A DNA stretch of 21,667 bases from a virus. Positions 1 through 8,351 of this stretch are shown piece after piece (position 1 is the first letter of the stretch; the number at the start of each line of letters is the position of its first letter). A program made the position numbers and the translations under genes. Under the pieces are notes generated by a model, which worked only from the letters and a program-made list of their open reading frames with translations, was not told where the DNA came from and searched no databases. The DNA lies in IMG/VR virus record IMGVR_UViG_3300024265_000221, positions 1 through 21,667 of that record. One strand, given 5' to 3'.

Positions 1-126
1 GGAACTAATGCACCTATGTGGCTTATAGCTATGTCCTCTACCTCTCCTCGAGTTATAGGAGGGGTCAGCTTACTTCTTGGACCAGGCCAAATGAAATTAG
101 CATTAGGATTGGACGGGTCAATTAAG
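1..126. repeat. Terminal direct repeat, left copy
   Basis: These 126 bases are identical to 21533-21658. They lie inside the tail-tip coding frame, not in a noncoding stretch. The reading frame passes through the repeat without a stop and joins the two partial tail-tip ORFs, so the repeat is best read as contig-end overlap of a circular or circularly permuted genome. A biological direct terminal repeat is less likely because it would sit in the middle of a structural gene. Confidence 0.93.
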
Positions 127-2123
127 TCAGTGTCAAACAAATCAGGATTATAAGTCTCTACAGTGACATTAAAATAGTTATCTTCAGTTGGGTCAATCTT
201 GGTAATCCTACGGAGTTTAATATCTGCAGCAGGACCAATAGCAACTAGATTTCCCTTTTTAGGCTCAACATCCCATCCGCCTGAAAAAACACAAGTGATA
301 ACTCTGCCACTAACAGTTGCAACTTCATAAGTATCTATTACTACTTGCTCTGGAGTTGCACCATAACTACGAATATGAATCGCATCACCGACATTAACTT
401 CATCCTCAGCATCTCGATCTACTGTGATGGAATTATAGGCAGGACTGTTTACGACTCGAAATCCTTTGCCCCAGTTAGCCATACGACACTGTAGCCGAAT
501 AACATTGCCGAGTTCATATCTAAAACCGCTTTTAGCTATTCTAAATTGGTTTACATTAGTTATAAGATTGATTCGTTCCAAATGATATGCTGCAAGATGT
601 ATAGCTGCACCACGAGTTGTGATACCCAGACCTTCCAAACTAACACTATTAGTATATCCGCCTGCATCTGAATTAGAATAACTGGCAGGGACGCTTTCAT
701 ACCCTTGACGGCTGTCGTCAAAAACTATCTCTACAATGCCTGCCATTTCTTCTTTAATAGTCCATGCGTTCTTCCAAGACTTGGACATTATGGTGTCCAT
801 CGTCACTAAATCAGTTACGTCATCAACAATAGCATCCAACCATCCAGATAATTTATCACCTTTCCAATAAATGTGTGCTCGACCTGAGTTGGCAATATCA
901 TTAACCAAATCAAAGACTGGAGTAAACTCTTTAACTTGTAGATGACACTCACTTCTCGGCTCTGTACCTCCGTAACCATCATCTATCAAACCAGCTGCGA
1001 ATACAGACCATTCGTAGAAAAAATCTAAATCTATATACTCTGGATTGAGACCTTCATACCTTGCTATAGCATAAGGTATGCCATCTCCATTTCCAACAAT
1101 AACAGGTTGTGTTAAAAGATCATAAGCAACCCACGCTCTATTTGCACTATATTCTAATGACAGAGCACCTTCATCATCATATACAGCAATTATCCTGCCT
1201 TTACTTACAATCTTAATATCTAAGTCGCCGGATAGTTTGGCAGTAGCAAGAGCAGTAATTCCGATAAGTGCTTTACCTTGTTTTTCAAAAGGAATATCAA
1301 CTACTTCACGAATAGATCTTACTTGCAAATCGTTTACTAAACGGTCAGCACTATCTTGTAGTAATGTAAATTCATTGTCCTGTTGCAAACCGTTGGTTAT
1401 CGTAACATAATCAGAAAAAACAAATTTTATAAAATAAGGTGCTGCACTATAAACATTTACATCACCATCAAATACTTCTTCCCACTCACCAGGGCCAGAA
1501 TGTTCTCTGGTTCTAATCTTATATGGGACACTAAGCGCTCCTCTACCTCCACTTTTTGCTGTGTGAGATACTCCATTAGGTAAAACCATAGTTACTTCAA
1601 TATCATCGAAGAAATCATTCGGTGTAGTAAAAACCCAAGGTACGTTGTATACTAAAGGATGTTTCACCACATACTCTAACTTAGGAACCTCGAAACCTTC
1701 CATGACCGTTTGGTCCATCGTACCTGTACGCTCTTCTACAGTTACACCCTCAAAGTTAGAAGCTGGTTGGTCATTGAAATAAGGTTCATTTTCACCTATT
1801 CCTCCAACTGGTCCGTCCCCATGGTCTATCATTAAATAGAGCAATTCTCGGTGGTCTACAATATCAGTCCACTTACACAGAATATTGCCATGGTGCATGG
1901 TCTGTCCATAGTTTCTGGCTCTAGGCAATCCTTCTAATTGTGTAGTTTGATCTCGCCAAATTCTACTTTGAATACCTTCTGCAGAGGTAGAATCGTCCTC
2001 TGGGACATCCGGAGCTAGTAACTTAGCACCAACCATGGAAGCGGTGACGATGAGCACTATCCAGACAATATCCCAAAAAATAGCTTGTTGAACTATAACT
2101 GTTTCTGCTAACATACTAAGCAT
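1..2123 (-). CDS. Tail tip/host-specificity protein J-like, N-terminal 707 codons (continues across the ends)
   Basis: The open frame starts at ATG 2123 and runs off the left edge with no stop. Through the terminal repeat it continues in frame into the ORF ending at 20662, giving 997 residues. By analogy to lambda gpJ it should form the tail tip that contacts the receptor. A hydrophobic segment lies at about residues 14-36 (AIFWDIVWIVLIVTASMVGA). It is followed by a region of the type LPRARNYGQTMHHGNILCKW and DHGDGPVGG, typical of J-like tail-tip proteins. A weak SD (AGGA) lies within the end of the preceding 39-aa gene, which it overlaps by 8 nt. The N-terminal transmembrane-like helix is unlike lambda J and may be a remnant of a gpI-like part. 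The family call is from overall pattern; no search was run. Confidence 0.8.
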   Translation of the reverse strand, partial: MLSMLAETVIVQQAIFWDIVWIVLIVTASMVGAKLLAPDVPEDDSTSAEGIQSRIWRDQTTQLEGLPRARNYGQTMHHGNILCKWTDIVDHRELLYLMIDHGDGPVGGIGENEPYFNDQPASNFEGVTVEERTGTMDQTVMEGFEVPKLEYVVKHPLVYNVPWVFTTPNDFFDDIEVTMVLPNGVSHTAKSGGRGALSVPYKIRTREHSGPGEWEEVFDGDVNVYSAAPYFIKFVFSDYVTITNGLQQDNEFTLLQDSADRLVNDLQVRSIREVVDIPFEKQGKALIGITALATAKLSGDLDIKIVSKGRIIAVYDDEGALSLEYSANRAWVAYDLLTQPVIVGNGDGIPYAIARYEGLNPEYIDLDFFYEWSVFAAGLIDDGYGGTEPRSECHLQVKEFTPVFDLVNDIANSGRAHIYWKGDKLSGWLDAIVDDVTDLVTMDTIMSKSWKNAWTIKEEMAGIVEIVFDDSRQGYESVPASYSNSDAGGYTNSVSLEGLGITTRGAAIHLAAYHLERINLITNVNQFRIAKSGFRYELGNVIRLQCRMANWGKGFRVVNSPAYNSITVDRDAEDEVNVGDAIHIRSYGATPEQVVIDTYEVATVSGRVITCVFSGGWDVEPKKGNLVAIGPAADIKLRRITKIDPTEDNYFNVTVETYNPDLFDTDLIDPSNPNANFIWPGPRSKLTPPITRGEVEDIAISHIGALV

Positions 2124-2235
2124 GTTTATATCCTGTTAAGATTAATTTTTTAACGTGCAGATATATCATCCCTAACAGTAAAACAGGCCAAATGAAATGA
2201 TAAAAAACTGCTTTAAGTTGCTTACTATCATCCAT
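2116..2235 (-). CDS. 39-aa one-helix membrane peptide
   Basis: Reading ATG 2235 to TAG gives 39 residues beginning MDDSKQLKAVFYHFIWPVLL. One hydrophobic stretch, about residues 12-25, is followed by a basic tail (HVKKLILTGYKHA). A strong SD (AAAGGAGATAATT before the ATG) and an 8-nt overlap with the tail-tip gene support translation. It occupies the place where lambda has genes K and I. I do not recognise a family. It could be a tail-tip assembly factor, a superinfection-exclusion peptide or a lysis accessory; the sequence does not decide. Confidence 0.65.
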   Translation of the reverse strand: MDDSKQLKAVFYHFIWPVLLLGMIYLHVKKLILTGYKHA

Positions 2236-2246
2236 AATTATCTCCT

Positions 2247-4046
2247 TTATACACGAGTTACCGAAGGATCTAATCCAAGATCGCCGCCCCAATGCTCAGC
2301 GTTATCTTTATCTTTACAATCAGAAAGTAGACCAGTACACGTACCATCTTCACCTGCATACTGACACTCTACGCCCTTAAACAATTCTGGAACGGCATAA
2401 GGACAGACTTTACTCGAACCTCTTCTTAGAGGAACCTTTTTAATTAGAGGATCAGGAATACCTAATTGGATTACTATAAAATCAGTATCACTATCCGCCA
2501 CAAGTATTCTTACATTTCTCTCTAATGGAACAATATGATCTGCTAAGTAGTTCTCATGAATTCTGATTATTCGAACTGTTCCGCCGCCGGCTCCTTCTGT
2601 TGCATTGATTTTATCTTCTAGTGTATGATCAGGATCTTGAGCAACTTTAACCATATCTCTCGGAACAGAACCATCTGCTATTAGAGCTGCCAATTTTACC
2701 TGAAGATTATTTGCTGTATACGTATTCTCTGCATAAGTAATATCCTTTTTATCTTTCGCAAGATAATCTGTATCGTATCCAGGTATTGCTATCTCAACCG
2801 CCCATAAATAAGCACCACCTGAGTATGGGTCAATCATTGACTCTTCAAGTTCTGCAGGTAAAAAATCTAACCATCTCCATATAGCAGCCTGTGTGGTGGT
2901 TACAATATCCGCAGAGCCGCCTGTTATTGCAACTTCGTGGACATCTGCTTCTGTGGCAATGACTATATCAGCCGCCACCGCAAGTAAAGAAGTCTGGACA
3001 GTATCTAAAGCTGTGGAAAATACTACATCAGCAGACGGGCTTAGTGACATATCCATCTTCATATCATTTATAGCAGTGTTGAAAACTACCGATGCTGAAC
3101 CGGCGATTAAATACACATACCCAAGGGTCACATTTATAACAGTTGCGATTTCAATAGCAATGTCACCGGCAAGTTTAGCTTCTTCGTGAACATCTACCTC
3201 CGTGATAATAGAAACAGAAGCATCCATAGATAGCGTTTGTTCTGATTTTACAGCCGCCCCTGTAATTATTCCAACATCTGCGGAGGAACTTAAAGCAGCT
3301 TCTTCATGCACATTTGCCGTTGTCGAAATAATTATGTCTGCACTTGCTGATAATATATCTCCAATATAAGGATACCTTGGGATATATACGGAACTGGGGA
3401 CTATAACCCGTGGATGGGGATAAACAGCAGTCCCAGTCAATGTACCAGCTTGTCCTGAAATTATATCACGTGGGTCTCGAACTAAATCAGGTGCAAATTT
3501 TAATCCATTGAGAATATTTGACGGTGAAAATCCGTCTACCAGCAAAGCAATTTCACCTGCTGAGAGAACTCTGTTCCACCAACCCACATTAGCAAGTTTA
3601 CCATCGAAAGCAAGGTCATTAAACGTTGCTGCTCCGAAAGTCCATGTCCCTTCGCAGGCAGCAAAAGAACCTACCCCATTTTGTGTCGCTTCATAACCCA
3701 GTTCAGAACCATTTTTGAGTATATGTATATTTGCAGCAGTGAGGCTCCCATCCCAAGTACACAATAAATGAAACCATGCTCCTGTTGAAGCAGCCCCATT
3801 GACCGTTGTTCTTTTGCAATCGACATCATCAGTTACGGCTAAAAATTGAATACTGCCATCAGAAGTGTGATAAACTATAACACCAAGTGTCTCAGGTACG
3901 CCATCGGTATGAATATTAAAGAAGTAGCGTGTTGCATTGGCAACATCAATATACACCCAACAGGAGAAAGTCTGAGCCTGCCCCTGGCCAGACTGGATGC
4001 TGGGATATAAAATCTTATTGGCGACAGCAGTAAAATCGCGTGACAT
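2247..4046 (-). CDS. Minor tail protein: LamG-like domain, 20-residue repeats and gpL-like cysteine C-terminus
   Basis: This 599-residue protein has three visible parts. Residues about 20-190 look like a LamG/concanavalin-type beta-sandwich (QTFSCWVYID, GAWFHLLCTWDG, GKLANVGWWNRVLSAGEI), a common carbohydrate-binding fold on phage tails. Residues about 234-389 are eight degenerate ~20-residue units around SADIVIxTxAxVHEEAxL. The C-terminal ~200 residues resemble lambda minor tail protein L, ending with four cysteines at 548, 561, 570 and 577 (C-X12-C-X8-C-X6-C), the arrangement that in lambda gpL holds an iron-sulfur cluster. Its ATG shares one base with the stop of the upstream gene (TAATG), suggesting coupled translation. 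The inferred role is a tail-tip component that also displays a sugar-binding module. The fusion order is unusual. Confidence 0.75.
   Translation of the reverse strand: MSRDFTAVANKILYPSIQSGQGQAQTFSCWVYIDVANATRYFFNIHTDGVPETLGVIVYHTSDGSIQFLAVTDDVDCKRTTVNGAASTGAWFHLLCTWDGSLTAANIHILKNGSELGYEATQNGVGSFAACEGTWTFGAATFNDLAFDGKLANVGWWNRVLSAGEIALLVDGFSPSNILNGLKFAPDLVRDPRDIISGQAGTLTGTAVYPHPRVIVPSSVYIPRYPYIGDILSASADIIISTTANVHEEAALSSSADVGIITGAAVKSEQTLSMDASVSIITEVDVHEEAKLAGDIAIEIATVINVTLGYVYLIAGSASVVFNTAINDMKMDMSLSPSADVVFSTALDTVQTSLLAVAADIVIATEADVHEVAITGGSADIVTTTQAAIWRWLDFLPAELEESMIDPYSGGAYLWAVEIAIPGYDTDYLAKDKKDITYAENTYTANNLQVKLAALIADGSVPRDMVKVAQDPDHTLEDKINATEGAGGGTVRIIRIHENYLADHIVPLERNVRILVADSDTDFIVIQLGIPDPLIKKVPLRRGSSKVCPYAVPELFKGVECQYAGEDGTCTGLLSDCKDKDNAEHWGGDLGLDPSVTRV
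2880..3347 (-). repeat. Coding repeat: eight ~20-residue units in the gpL-like fusion
   Basis: Units begin ASADIIISTTANVHEEAALS, SSADVGIITGAAVKSEQTLS, MDASVSIITEVDVHEEAKLA and so on, with alternating hydrophobic strands and a VHE(E/V)A motif in units 1, 3 and 7. The period is 20-22 residues. The pattern suggests a beta-rich shaft between the LamG domain and the gpL-like base. The repeats are divergent at DNA level, so they are old rather than a recent slippage expansion. Confidence 0.7.
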
Positions 4047-4546
4047 TACGTTTCCTTGATTTCAACAAAGACTAATTCTGCATCATCAGTTAAATTATCA
4101 GAACCGTTAGCAGCATCCCGTGTTACCTTAAATCTAAAATATTCCCCCTTAGCAACACTATCCATATCAGCACCATCTGTAAAAGTGATGGTACAATAAG
4201 ATACTTCTCCAGACGCAGAAGCTTCTTGGTCAGTTACAGAATTAACAGCAGCATAAGCTTTACTATCTAAATCGTCCTCATCATTTGTCACTGACTTAAA
4301 CGCTGCGTCCCAAATACAATTATGCGGAGTAACAGTTGTATCTGTAGCCATCCACCCTAATGTAACAGTTAAACCACCCCCATCATAGTTTCTTGGCATA
4401 AAGCTACCAAACTCAGCAGTTTCATTTGTGCTATCATCGAAATCTAATACAGGGATTGCATTACGAGTATCCAGTGTAGCGAAATTTGCTGCCGGAGGCT
4501 CATTGTTTAATGCTGTAAAAACGCAAAGCGTATCTCCACTTGCCAT
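4046..4546 (-). CDS. Small structural protein of the tail cluster, unknown function (166 aa)
   Basis: The gene has a strong SD (AAGGAGATAGCT before ATG) and its stop overlaps the next start. The protein is acidic, Ser/Thr/Asp-rich and beta-strand-like, with segments such as AIPVLDFDDSTNETAEFGSF, GGGLTVTLGWMA and EYFRFKVTRDA. I see no membrane segment, signal or catalytic motif. Its place between the M-like gene and the LamG/gpL fusion suggests a virion protein of the tail tip or a side fibre, possibly beta-sandwich. I do not recognise a named family. Confidence 0.7.
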   Translation of the reverse strand: MASGDTLCVFTALNNEPPAANFATLDTRNAIPVLDFDDSTNETAEFGSFMPRNYDGGGLTVTLGWMATDTTVTPHNCIWDAAFKSVTNDEDDLDSKAYAAVNSVTDQEASASGEVSYCTITFTDGADMDSVAKGEYFRFKVTRDAANGSDNLTDDAELVFVEIKET

Positions 4547-4564
4547 AGCTATCTCCTTTTCTTA

Positions 4565-4972
4565 TTAGTCGGCTGAAACGTCAAGGTCGCCTATCGGAAT
4601 CTTTAACGTAATACCAGCGGCGTTTACTACTCTGGATACAGTTAAGTCGCCGTGAAGTACACAGTTACCACCTGAAACACCGTCCCAAATACCCCAGTGT
4701 GTTAAAGCACCGGCTCCAGACGACCACGCCGCAGTTGATTCAGCAAAGGGAATCTCAGTATCATTAGTAATTGTTGCCGGGTCTGCTACTGTTGCCGCTT
4801 CCATATCACCAGGTTCTATCAAAGCCCTTTCATAAGAACCCGTACCATCCGGCTCGTCATTTCCACTTGCATCTTCTGTTAGGTCTGCTTCACTAAGGCT
4901 CAGATAAACATTACCGGCGAATAACCAATCGAGTATGATTGATCCACCATAGTTTGTTGCACTACCGGCCAT
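4565..4972 (-). CDS. Short phage structural protein, tail-fibre-associated family (135 aa)
   Basis: The pattern VYLSLSEADLTEDASGNDEP, SYERALIEP, EIPFAESTAAWSSG, ALTHWGIWDG and GGNCVLHGDL resembles a short structural family common in phage tail-fibre regions, with the general form YVxLSTxDPTxDGSG...EP...YxR...FxxAxxxW...xThfGIwdaxxGGxlLxxGxL. An SD (AAAGGGGG) lies upstream. The protein is acidic and beta-rich, with no membrane segments. It probably belongs to the virion (tail or fibre attachment). The family recognition is from memory of the pattern; the exact role is not established. Confidence 0.65.
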   Translation of the reverse strand: MAGSATNYGGSIILDWLFAGNVYLSLSEADLTEDASGNDEPDGTGSYERALIEPGDMEAATVADPATITNDTEIPFAESTAAWSSGAGALTHWGIWDGVSGGNCVLHGDLTVSRVVNAAGITLKIPIGDLDVSAD

Positions 4973-4999
4973 ATTTGGCCCCCTTTCAAAATTAAACTT

Positions 5000-5362
5000 T
5001 TATAACGGAGAGTACTGAATAAATGTTAATTGTATTCTCCAACGTGTTTCGATTTTATCTAACGACAACTTAGGAGGCACTGCGTAAATAACCTCATAAG
5101 TATTATCATCTTGTATGTTGACCCAATTAAAAGGTACATCTTTATATGCCTCATAGTGAGTCATTACAGTATCCTTATCAACCTGCGATACTAAAAATAG
5201 TGTATGCTTGAATGTAATAGGCTGAAATGTAAACAACTTGTTAACCACAGGCAGTCCACTCGCTGCGGAAGCTACCTTAACAGCATTTTTATCTGGTGTT
5301 TCAGTGTATCCTTTCACTCCAGGTGAACGAGATAGTGTAATTGGAAAATCTGATTCTGCCAT
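5000..5362 (-). CDS. Minor tail protein, lambda gpM-like (120 aa)
   Basis: It lies directly after the tape-measure gene, where lambda has gene M, and has matching length (lambda gpM is 109 residues). The C-terminal half has the aromatic beta pattern of this class: HYEAYKDVPFNWVNIQDDNT, YEVIYAVPPKLSLDKIETRW and RIQLTFIQYSPL. The SD is AAGGTTAAATT before ATG. The protein would bind near the distal end of the tail tube during tip assembly. The assignment rests on order, size and general pattern. Confidence 0.55.
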   Translation of the reverse strand: MAESDFPITLSRSPGVKGYTETPDKNAVKVASAASGLPVVNKLFTFQPITFKHTLFLVSQVDKDTVMTHYEAYKDVPFNWVNIQDDNTYEVIYAVPPKLSLDKIETRWRIQLTFIQYSPL

Positions 5363-5365
5363 AAT

Positions 5366-7654
5366 TTAACCTTGCTTTGCTAAATGTTTAACAGCCCTTA
5401 TTGTTGGACCATCGTGGGCTAATAACGAGTGAACAATATCGACAACTACCGCACCTGTTACTGGGTCTTGTTCTGTTTCAACCTCCGCAGAAGTATAATT
5501 GTTAATTGTAACACCGCCAAATCCCATTTCGTTATTTACACCGGAGTAAACTTCTCCTTTGTGAGCATTTATCAACCCACTTTTCGTTACTTCTCCGCCA
5601 TGTTGAGCGCTTGGAGCACCAAATACCGCCATAGGATTAGCAGTAGAAGAACCGGCAATATCAACTGTAGTGCCCGGAGCACCACCGCCTCCTCCTCCAG
5701 CTGTACCTGTAAGTAATTGCCATACAAATAACATTTGTAATCGAACTATGTATGAAAGGATTTCCTTGATAAACATTCGACCAAACGCTTTCAAATCCAA
5801 CTCTGCACCCATAAGAGCATCTGCAATAGCATCACTAAATCTATCAAAAGCATTTACTAATATATCACCTAAGTTCTTACCCCAATTAGCAACTTTGTCC
5901 ATCCAAACTTTAACTGTACCTGCAGTAGCAGCCCATCCTTCAAGATTTTTATCTGCTAATCCATCTAGTTTAAGTTGCTTATCAATATTACGATCTACCA
6001 GTGCGAGATAATCCTCCATAAGTTCGTTTTTACGTTCTATGAATTCAAGTTCTGTTTCAAGTTCCTCTACCATAAGTTTGTTTAGTTCAACCTGGTAACG
6101 GGCTTTTGCCACTCCCCGTTCTCTTGCTTCAGCAGATTTACCTATATACTCATACTCAAATTCCAAAGCGTTTACCATTTCTTCTGCATTTACAAGAGCC
6201 TCATCACTTATTTTCCTCAGACTTTCATAATTAGCAAGTTCTTCTTTTGTTAATTCTTTTGTTTTATATTTAGCCTCATTCAATGCAACTACAGCCGCTG
6301 TTTGTCTATCATAAACTTGCCAAAGTTCTTTTTCTGCTGCCACTTTCAACACCGCTTGTTTGCGATAGTATTCTTCAACATTCATAGATGCACCTTGAGG
6401 CATTCCTGGAGAAACTCCTGTCCAAGCTTCCGCAATCAAACCTTTTATATCTAATATTTCTCTGAGCTTCGTTATTACGAGATCATAATCTACTTCTTTT
6501 CCAACCTTTGGTGGTTCAAGACCTAGTATTTTATCCAAAAACTTTGAAGGCGCCCGTATAACCTTCCCAACATCACTTTCTCGTAAGTATTCTGAAGTTA
6601 AAGCATCTTGGATACTTGGAAGAGCAAGCTTAAAGCCTTCAAAAAAAGCTTGACCAGCGGCTACACCAACTATCAAGAATGTCTCTACAACAGCCCCAGA
6701 TATTTTAGCTAAAGCTTCCATTCCAGCTGGAAAATCAACAGATAGGAGGTATATCAAATCCGAGATCTTCTTGTAAACCTTATCAAGTCTTTCCGCCCAA
6801 ACATCAGCCCAATCAATAACTTCTTTCTGATTATCTTTCAACCAATCTCGCAACGCTATTCCGATATCAGTAACAGTGCCTTTGAACTTTTCACCTACAC
6901 CGATTCCAGTTTCTTTTATCAAACTCCAAAGTGAACGGAAAACATTTGTTGAACTATTCAAAGTTCGTTGCATATCTCCTTGAGCTTTAGTTGTTTGTTC
7001 TAACAGAACCAAATGACGAACCTGTAGTTTTTCTAACTGTGTAAGTATTCCAGTACCATCACCAAAAGCATTATTTATAGCCCACTGCTTGATAGTTGTT
7101 TCATCTATAAGAATACCTAAATCCTTAAGAGGTCTAGACATTCCAACAATACCAGAACGTATTTTACTAAAAGCTTCTGCAGGTTTAAGATTGTAAAACG
7201 ATGCCATATCGTAAGATAACTTAGTTAAACTTGTTGCCATATCATAAGCAGCTTCAGCTCCTAATCCCATACTCTCAAACATCACATTGAATGTTCCTAC
7301 GTTTTTTCGAATCTCATACGCATTAATCATGAGTGCATCGGATAGTTCTTCTGACCATGCTCGAGTAGCATCTGCCATTTTGCCCATTGAAACTGTGAAT
7401 AAGTTCTCTGATTCTTCTGCATCCATCGCCATTTTAACGGCAGCAGTTCCAACAGCTAATAGACCGACCACAGCCCACTTTGCAGCTTTTGCTATTCTTT
7501 TGAATACCGCTCTAACTGCTGTACCCATCCTCTTAAAAGCTTTTGTCATCGCTTTAGTCGATAGCACAACTTTCTTTTTAACTTTAGCAAGTTGTGCATA
7601 CAGTTTACTGGCATCAACCTCAAGGACTACTGCTGCTGTTAAATAGTTAATCAT
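5366..7654 (-). CDS. Tail tape measure protein (762 aa)
   Basis: This is the longest single-frame gene. It is helical and Lys/Ala-rich at the N-terminus (QLAKVKKKVVLSTKAMTKAF), with hydrophobic segments at about residues 58-76 (WAVVGLLAVGTAAVKMAM) and 325-345 (VVETFLIVGVAAGQAFF). Long charged coiled-coil-like helices and a glycine run (GGGGGGAPG) near the C-terminus are followed by HGGEVTKSGLINAHKGEVYS, typical of tape measures. I chose ATG 7654 over the upstream TTG at 7687 because ATG 7654 overlaps the stop of the frameshifted chaperone frame (ATGA). In this family the protein sets tail length and is ejected into the host envelope. At about 760 residues it implies a tail of roughly 110-120 nm by the usual 0.15 nm per residue rule. 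Confidence 0.9.
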   Translation of the reverse strand: MINYLTAAVVLEVDASKLYAQLAKVKKKVVLSTKAMTKAFKRMGTAVRAVFKRIAKAAKWAVVGLLAVGTAAVKMAMDAEESENLFTVSMGKMADATRAWSEELSDALMINAYEIRKNVGTFNVMFESMGLGAEAAYDMATSLTKLSYDMASFYNLKPAEAFSKIRSGIVGMSRPLKDLGILIDETTIKQWAINNAFGDGTGILTQLEKLQVRHLVLLEQTTKAQGDMQRTLNSSTNVFRSLWSLIKETGIGVGEKFKGTVTDIGIALRDWLKDNQKEVIDWADVWAERLDKVYKKISDLIYLLSVDFPAGMEALAKISGAVVETFLIVGVAAGQAFFEGFKLALPSIQDALTSEYLRESDVGKVIRAPSKFLDKILGLEPPKVGKEVDYDLVITKLREILDIKGLIAEAWTGVSPGMPQGASMNVEEYYRKQAVLKVAAEKELWQVYDRQTAAVVALNEAKYKTKELTKEELANYESLRKISDEALVNAEEMVNALEFEYEYIGKSAEARERGVAKARYQVELNKLMVEELETELEFIERKNELMEDYLALVDRNIDKQLKLDGLADKNLEGWAATAGTVKVWMDKVANWGKNLGDILVNAFDRFSDAIADALMGAELDLKAFGRMFIKEILSYIVRLQMLFVWQLLTGTAGGGGGGAPGTTVDIAGSSTANPMAVFGAPSAQHGGEVTKSGLINAHKGEVYSGVNNEMGFGGVTINNYTSAEVETEQDPVTGAVVVDIVHSLLAHDGPTIRAVKHLAKQG

Positions 7655-8351
7655 AATACACTTCCCACTTCCTGCTCGATGCTCCAAAGCAACAAGATCG
7701 TATCAAACATTTGCTCATCTTCATTGTAAAATTTTAGTATAGAACTTACTGCATGAAGATTTAATCCTACTACAGTGCCGTCCATTCCCGCTCGAAGTTT
7801 TTGATTACGACATAGAACGTAGAGCTTCCATGCTCTACGATTCTCTATGTCTAACTCAACATAACAGGTTGGGCACGGTGGCTCTTTGCCACTTCCTAAA
7901 TATAGTTCTACACAGTCGTCTCCGCAGATTTTTCCTCTTCCGCTGAGCCGCCATCGAGCGAACCTTTCAAGTTTTTTGCTCGGGCCGCCTCAATGGTCTT
8001 ATTCTCATCAACCAACTTTTCTATACTCTCTCCAATAAATGTTCGGAAATCTGTAATTAGCATCATCTTTTCGATGTTATCATAGTTGCATTCTAGTTCC
8101 ACACCATCAAGACTGATTCCTTTCCAATCCATGATGAACTTCCGCAAACTTAATTTTGCAGAAAGTTCTATATCTACTCTTTCCGTCTCATATCTTTGTC
8201 CTCTGTGATAATCTACATCAGTTGATTGTTTAGTAAGTACTTTAATAGAATCGTACTCGTCGATTGTTGGTTTGCGTAGAAGTACACCATCGGGTCCACC
8301 TTTAATAGGATGGAACCAAGTACCTTCATCTTTTGTCTTAAATTCTAACAT
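7651..8351 (-). CDS. Tail assembly chaperone GT-like fusion made by -1 frameshift (233 aa)
   Basis: Shifting back one base at the A AAA AAC heptamer (7971-7977) moves the chaperone into an open frame that ends with TGA at 7651-7653, overlapping the tape-measure ATG. The added ~107 residues look like real protein: KICGDDCVELYLGSGKEPPC, CPTCYVELDIENRRAWKLYV and SILKFYNEDEQMFDTILLLW, with CxxxC/CPTC cysteine pairs. The -1 frame is closed by TGA a few codons before the heptamer and open from there to the end, as expected for programmed frameshifting. Gene order (tube, chaperones, tape measure) matches the lambda G/GT arrangement, in which the fusion binds tape measure and tube subunits. The efficiency of the shift is unknown. 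Confidence 0.85.
7908..8351 (-). CDS. Tail assembly chaperone G-like (147 aa)
   Basis: This is the zero-frame product upstream of the tape measure. The protein is charged, with MLEFKTKDEGTWFHPIKGGP at the start, a helical middle (SAKLSLRKFIMDWKGISLDG, NIEKMMLITDFRTFIGESIE) and an acidic tail. By position and by the frameshift site in its last codons it corresponds to lambda gpG. Its ATG lies 14 nt inside the preceding HNH gene, with SD AAAGG. It is needed for tail assembly and is not expected in the finished virion. Confidence 0.8.
   Translation of the reverse strand: MLEFKTKDEGTWFHPIKGGPDGVLLRKPTIDEYDSIKVLTKQSTDVDYHRGQRYETERVDIELSAKLSLRKFIMDWKGISLDGVELECNYDNIEKMMLITDFRTFIGESIEKLVDENKTIEAARAKNLKGSLDGGSAEEEKSAETTV
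7971..7977 (-). promoter_or_regulatory. Slippery heptamer A AAA AAC for -1 frameshift
   Basis: Read on the minus strand in the chaperone frame, the codons are GCA AAA AAC TTG, so the heptamer has the required X XXY YYZ phase. The last -1-frame stop (TGA) lies a few codons upstream and the zero-frame stop (TAG) at 7908-7910, which brackets the shift to about 80 nt. A second A-run (GAG GAA AAA TCT, near 7930) is in a less favourable phase. Confidence 0.85.

Noticed and set aside
84-98. 15-nt match CAGGCCAAATGAAAT shared with about 2183-2197
   Set aside because: Both copies encode FIWP in separate proteins and are otherwise unrelated, so it is probably chance.
1383-1583. 66-aa plus-strand ORF inside the tail-tip region
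   Set aside because: The minus-strand tail-tip frame is continuously open here and shows protein-like sequence, so the plus ORF is a shadow.
7654-7687. Upstream TTG start for the tape measure
   Set aside because: It adds 11 residues (start MEHRAGSGKCI) overlapping the frameshifted chaperone frame. ATG 7654 forms the usual ATGA overlap with the chaperone stop.
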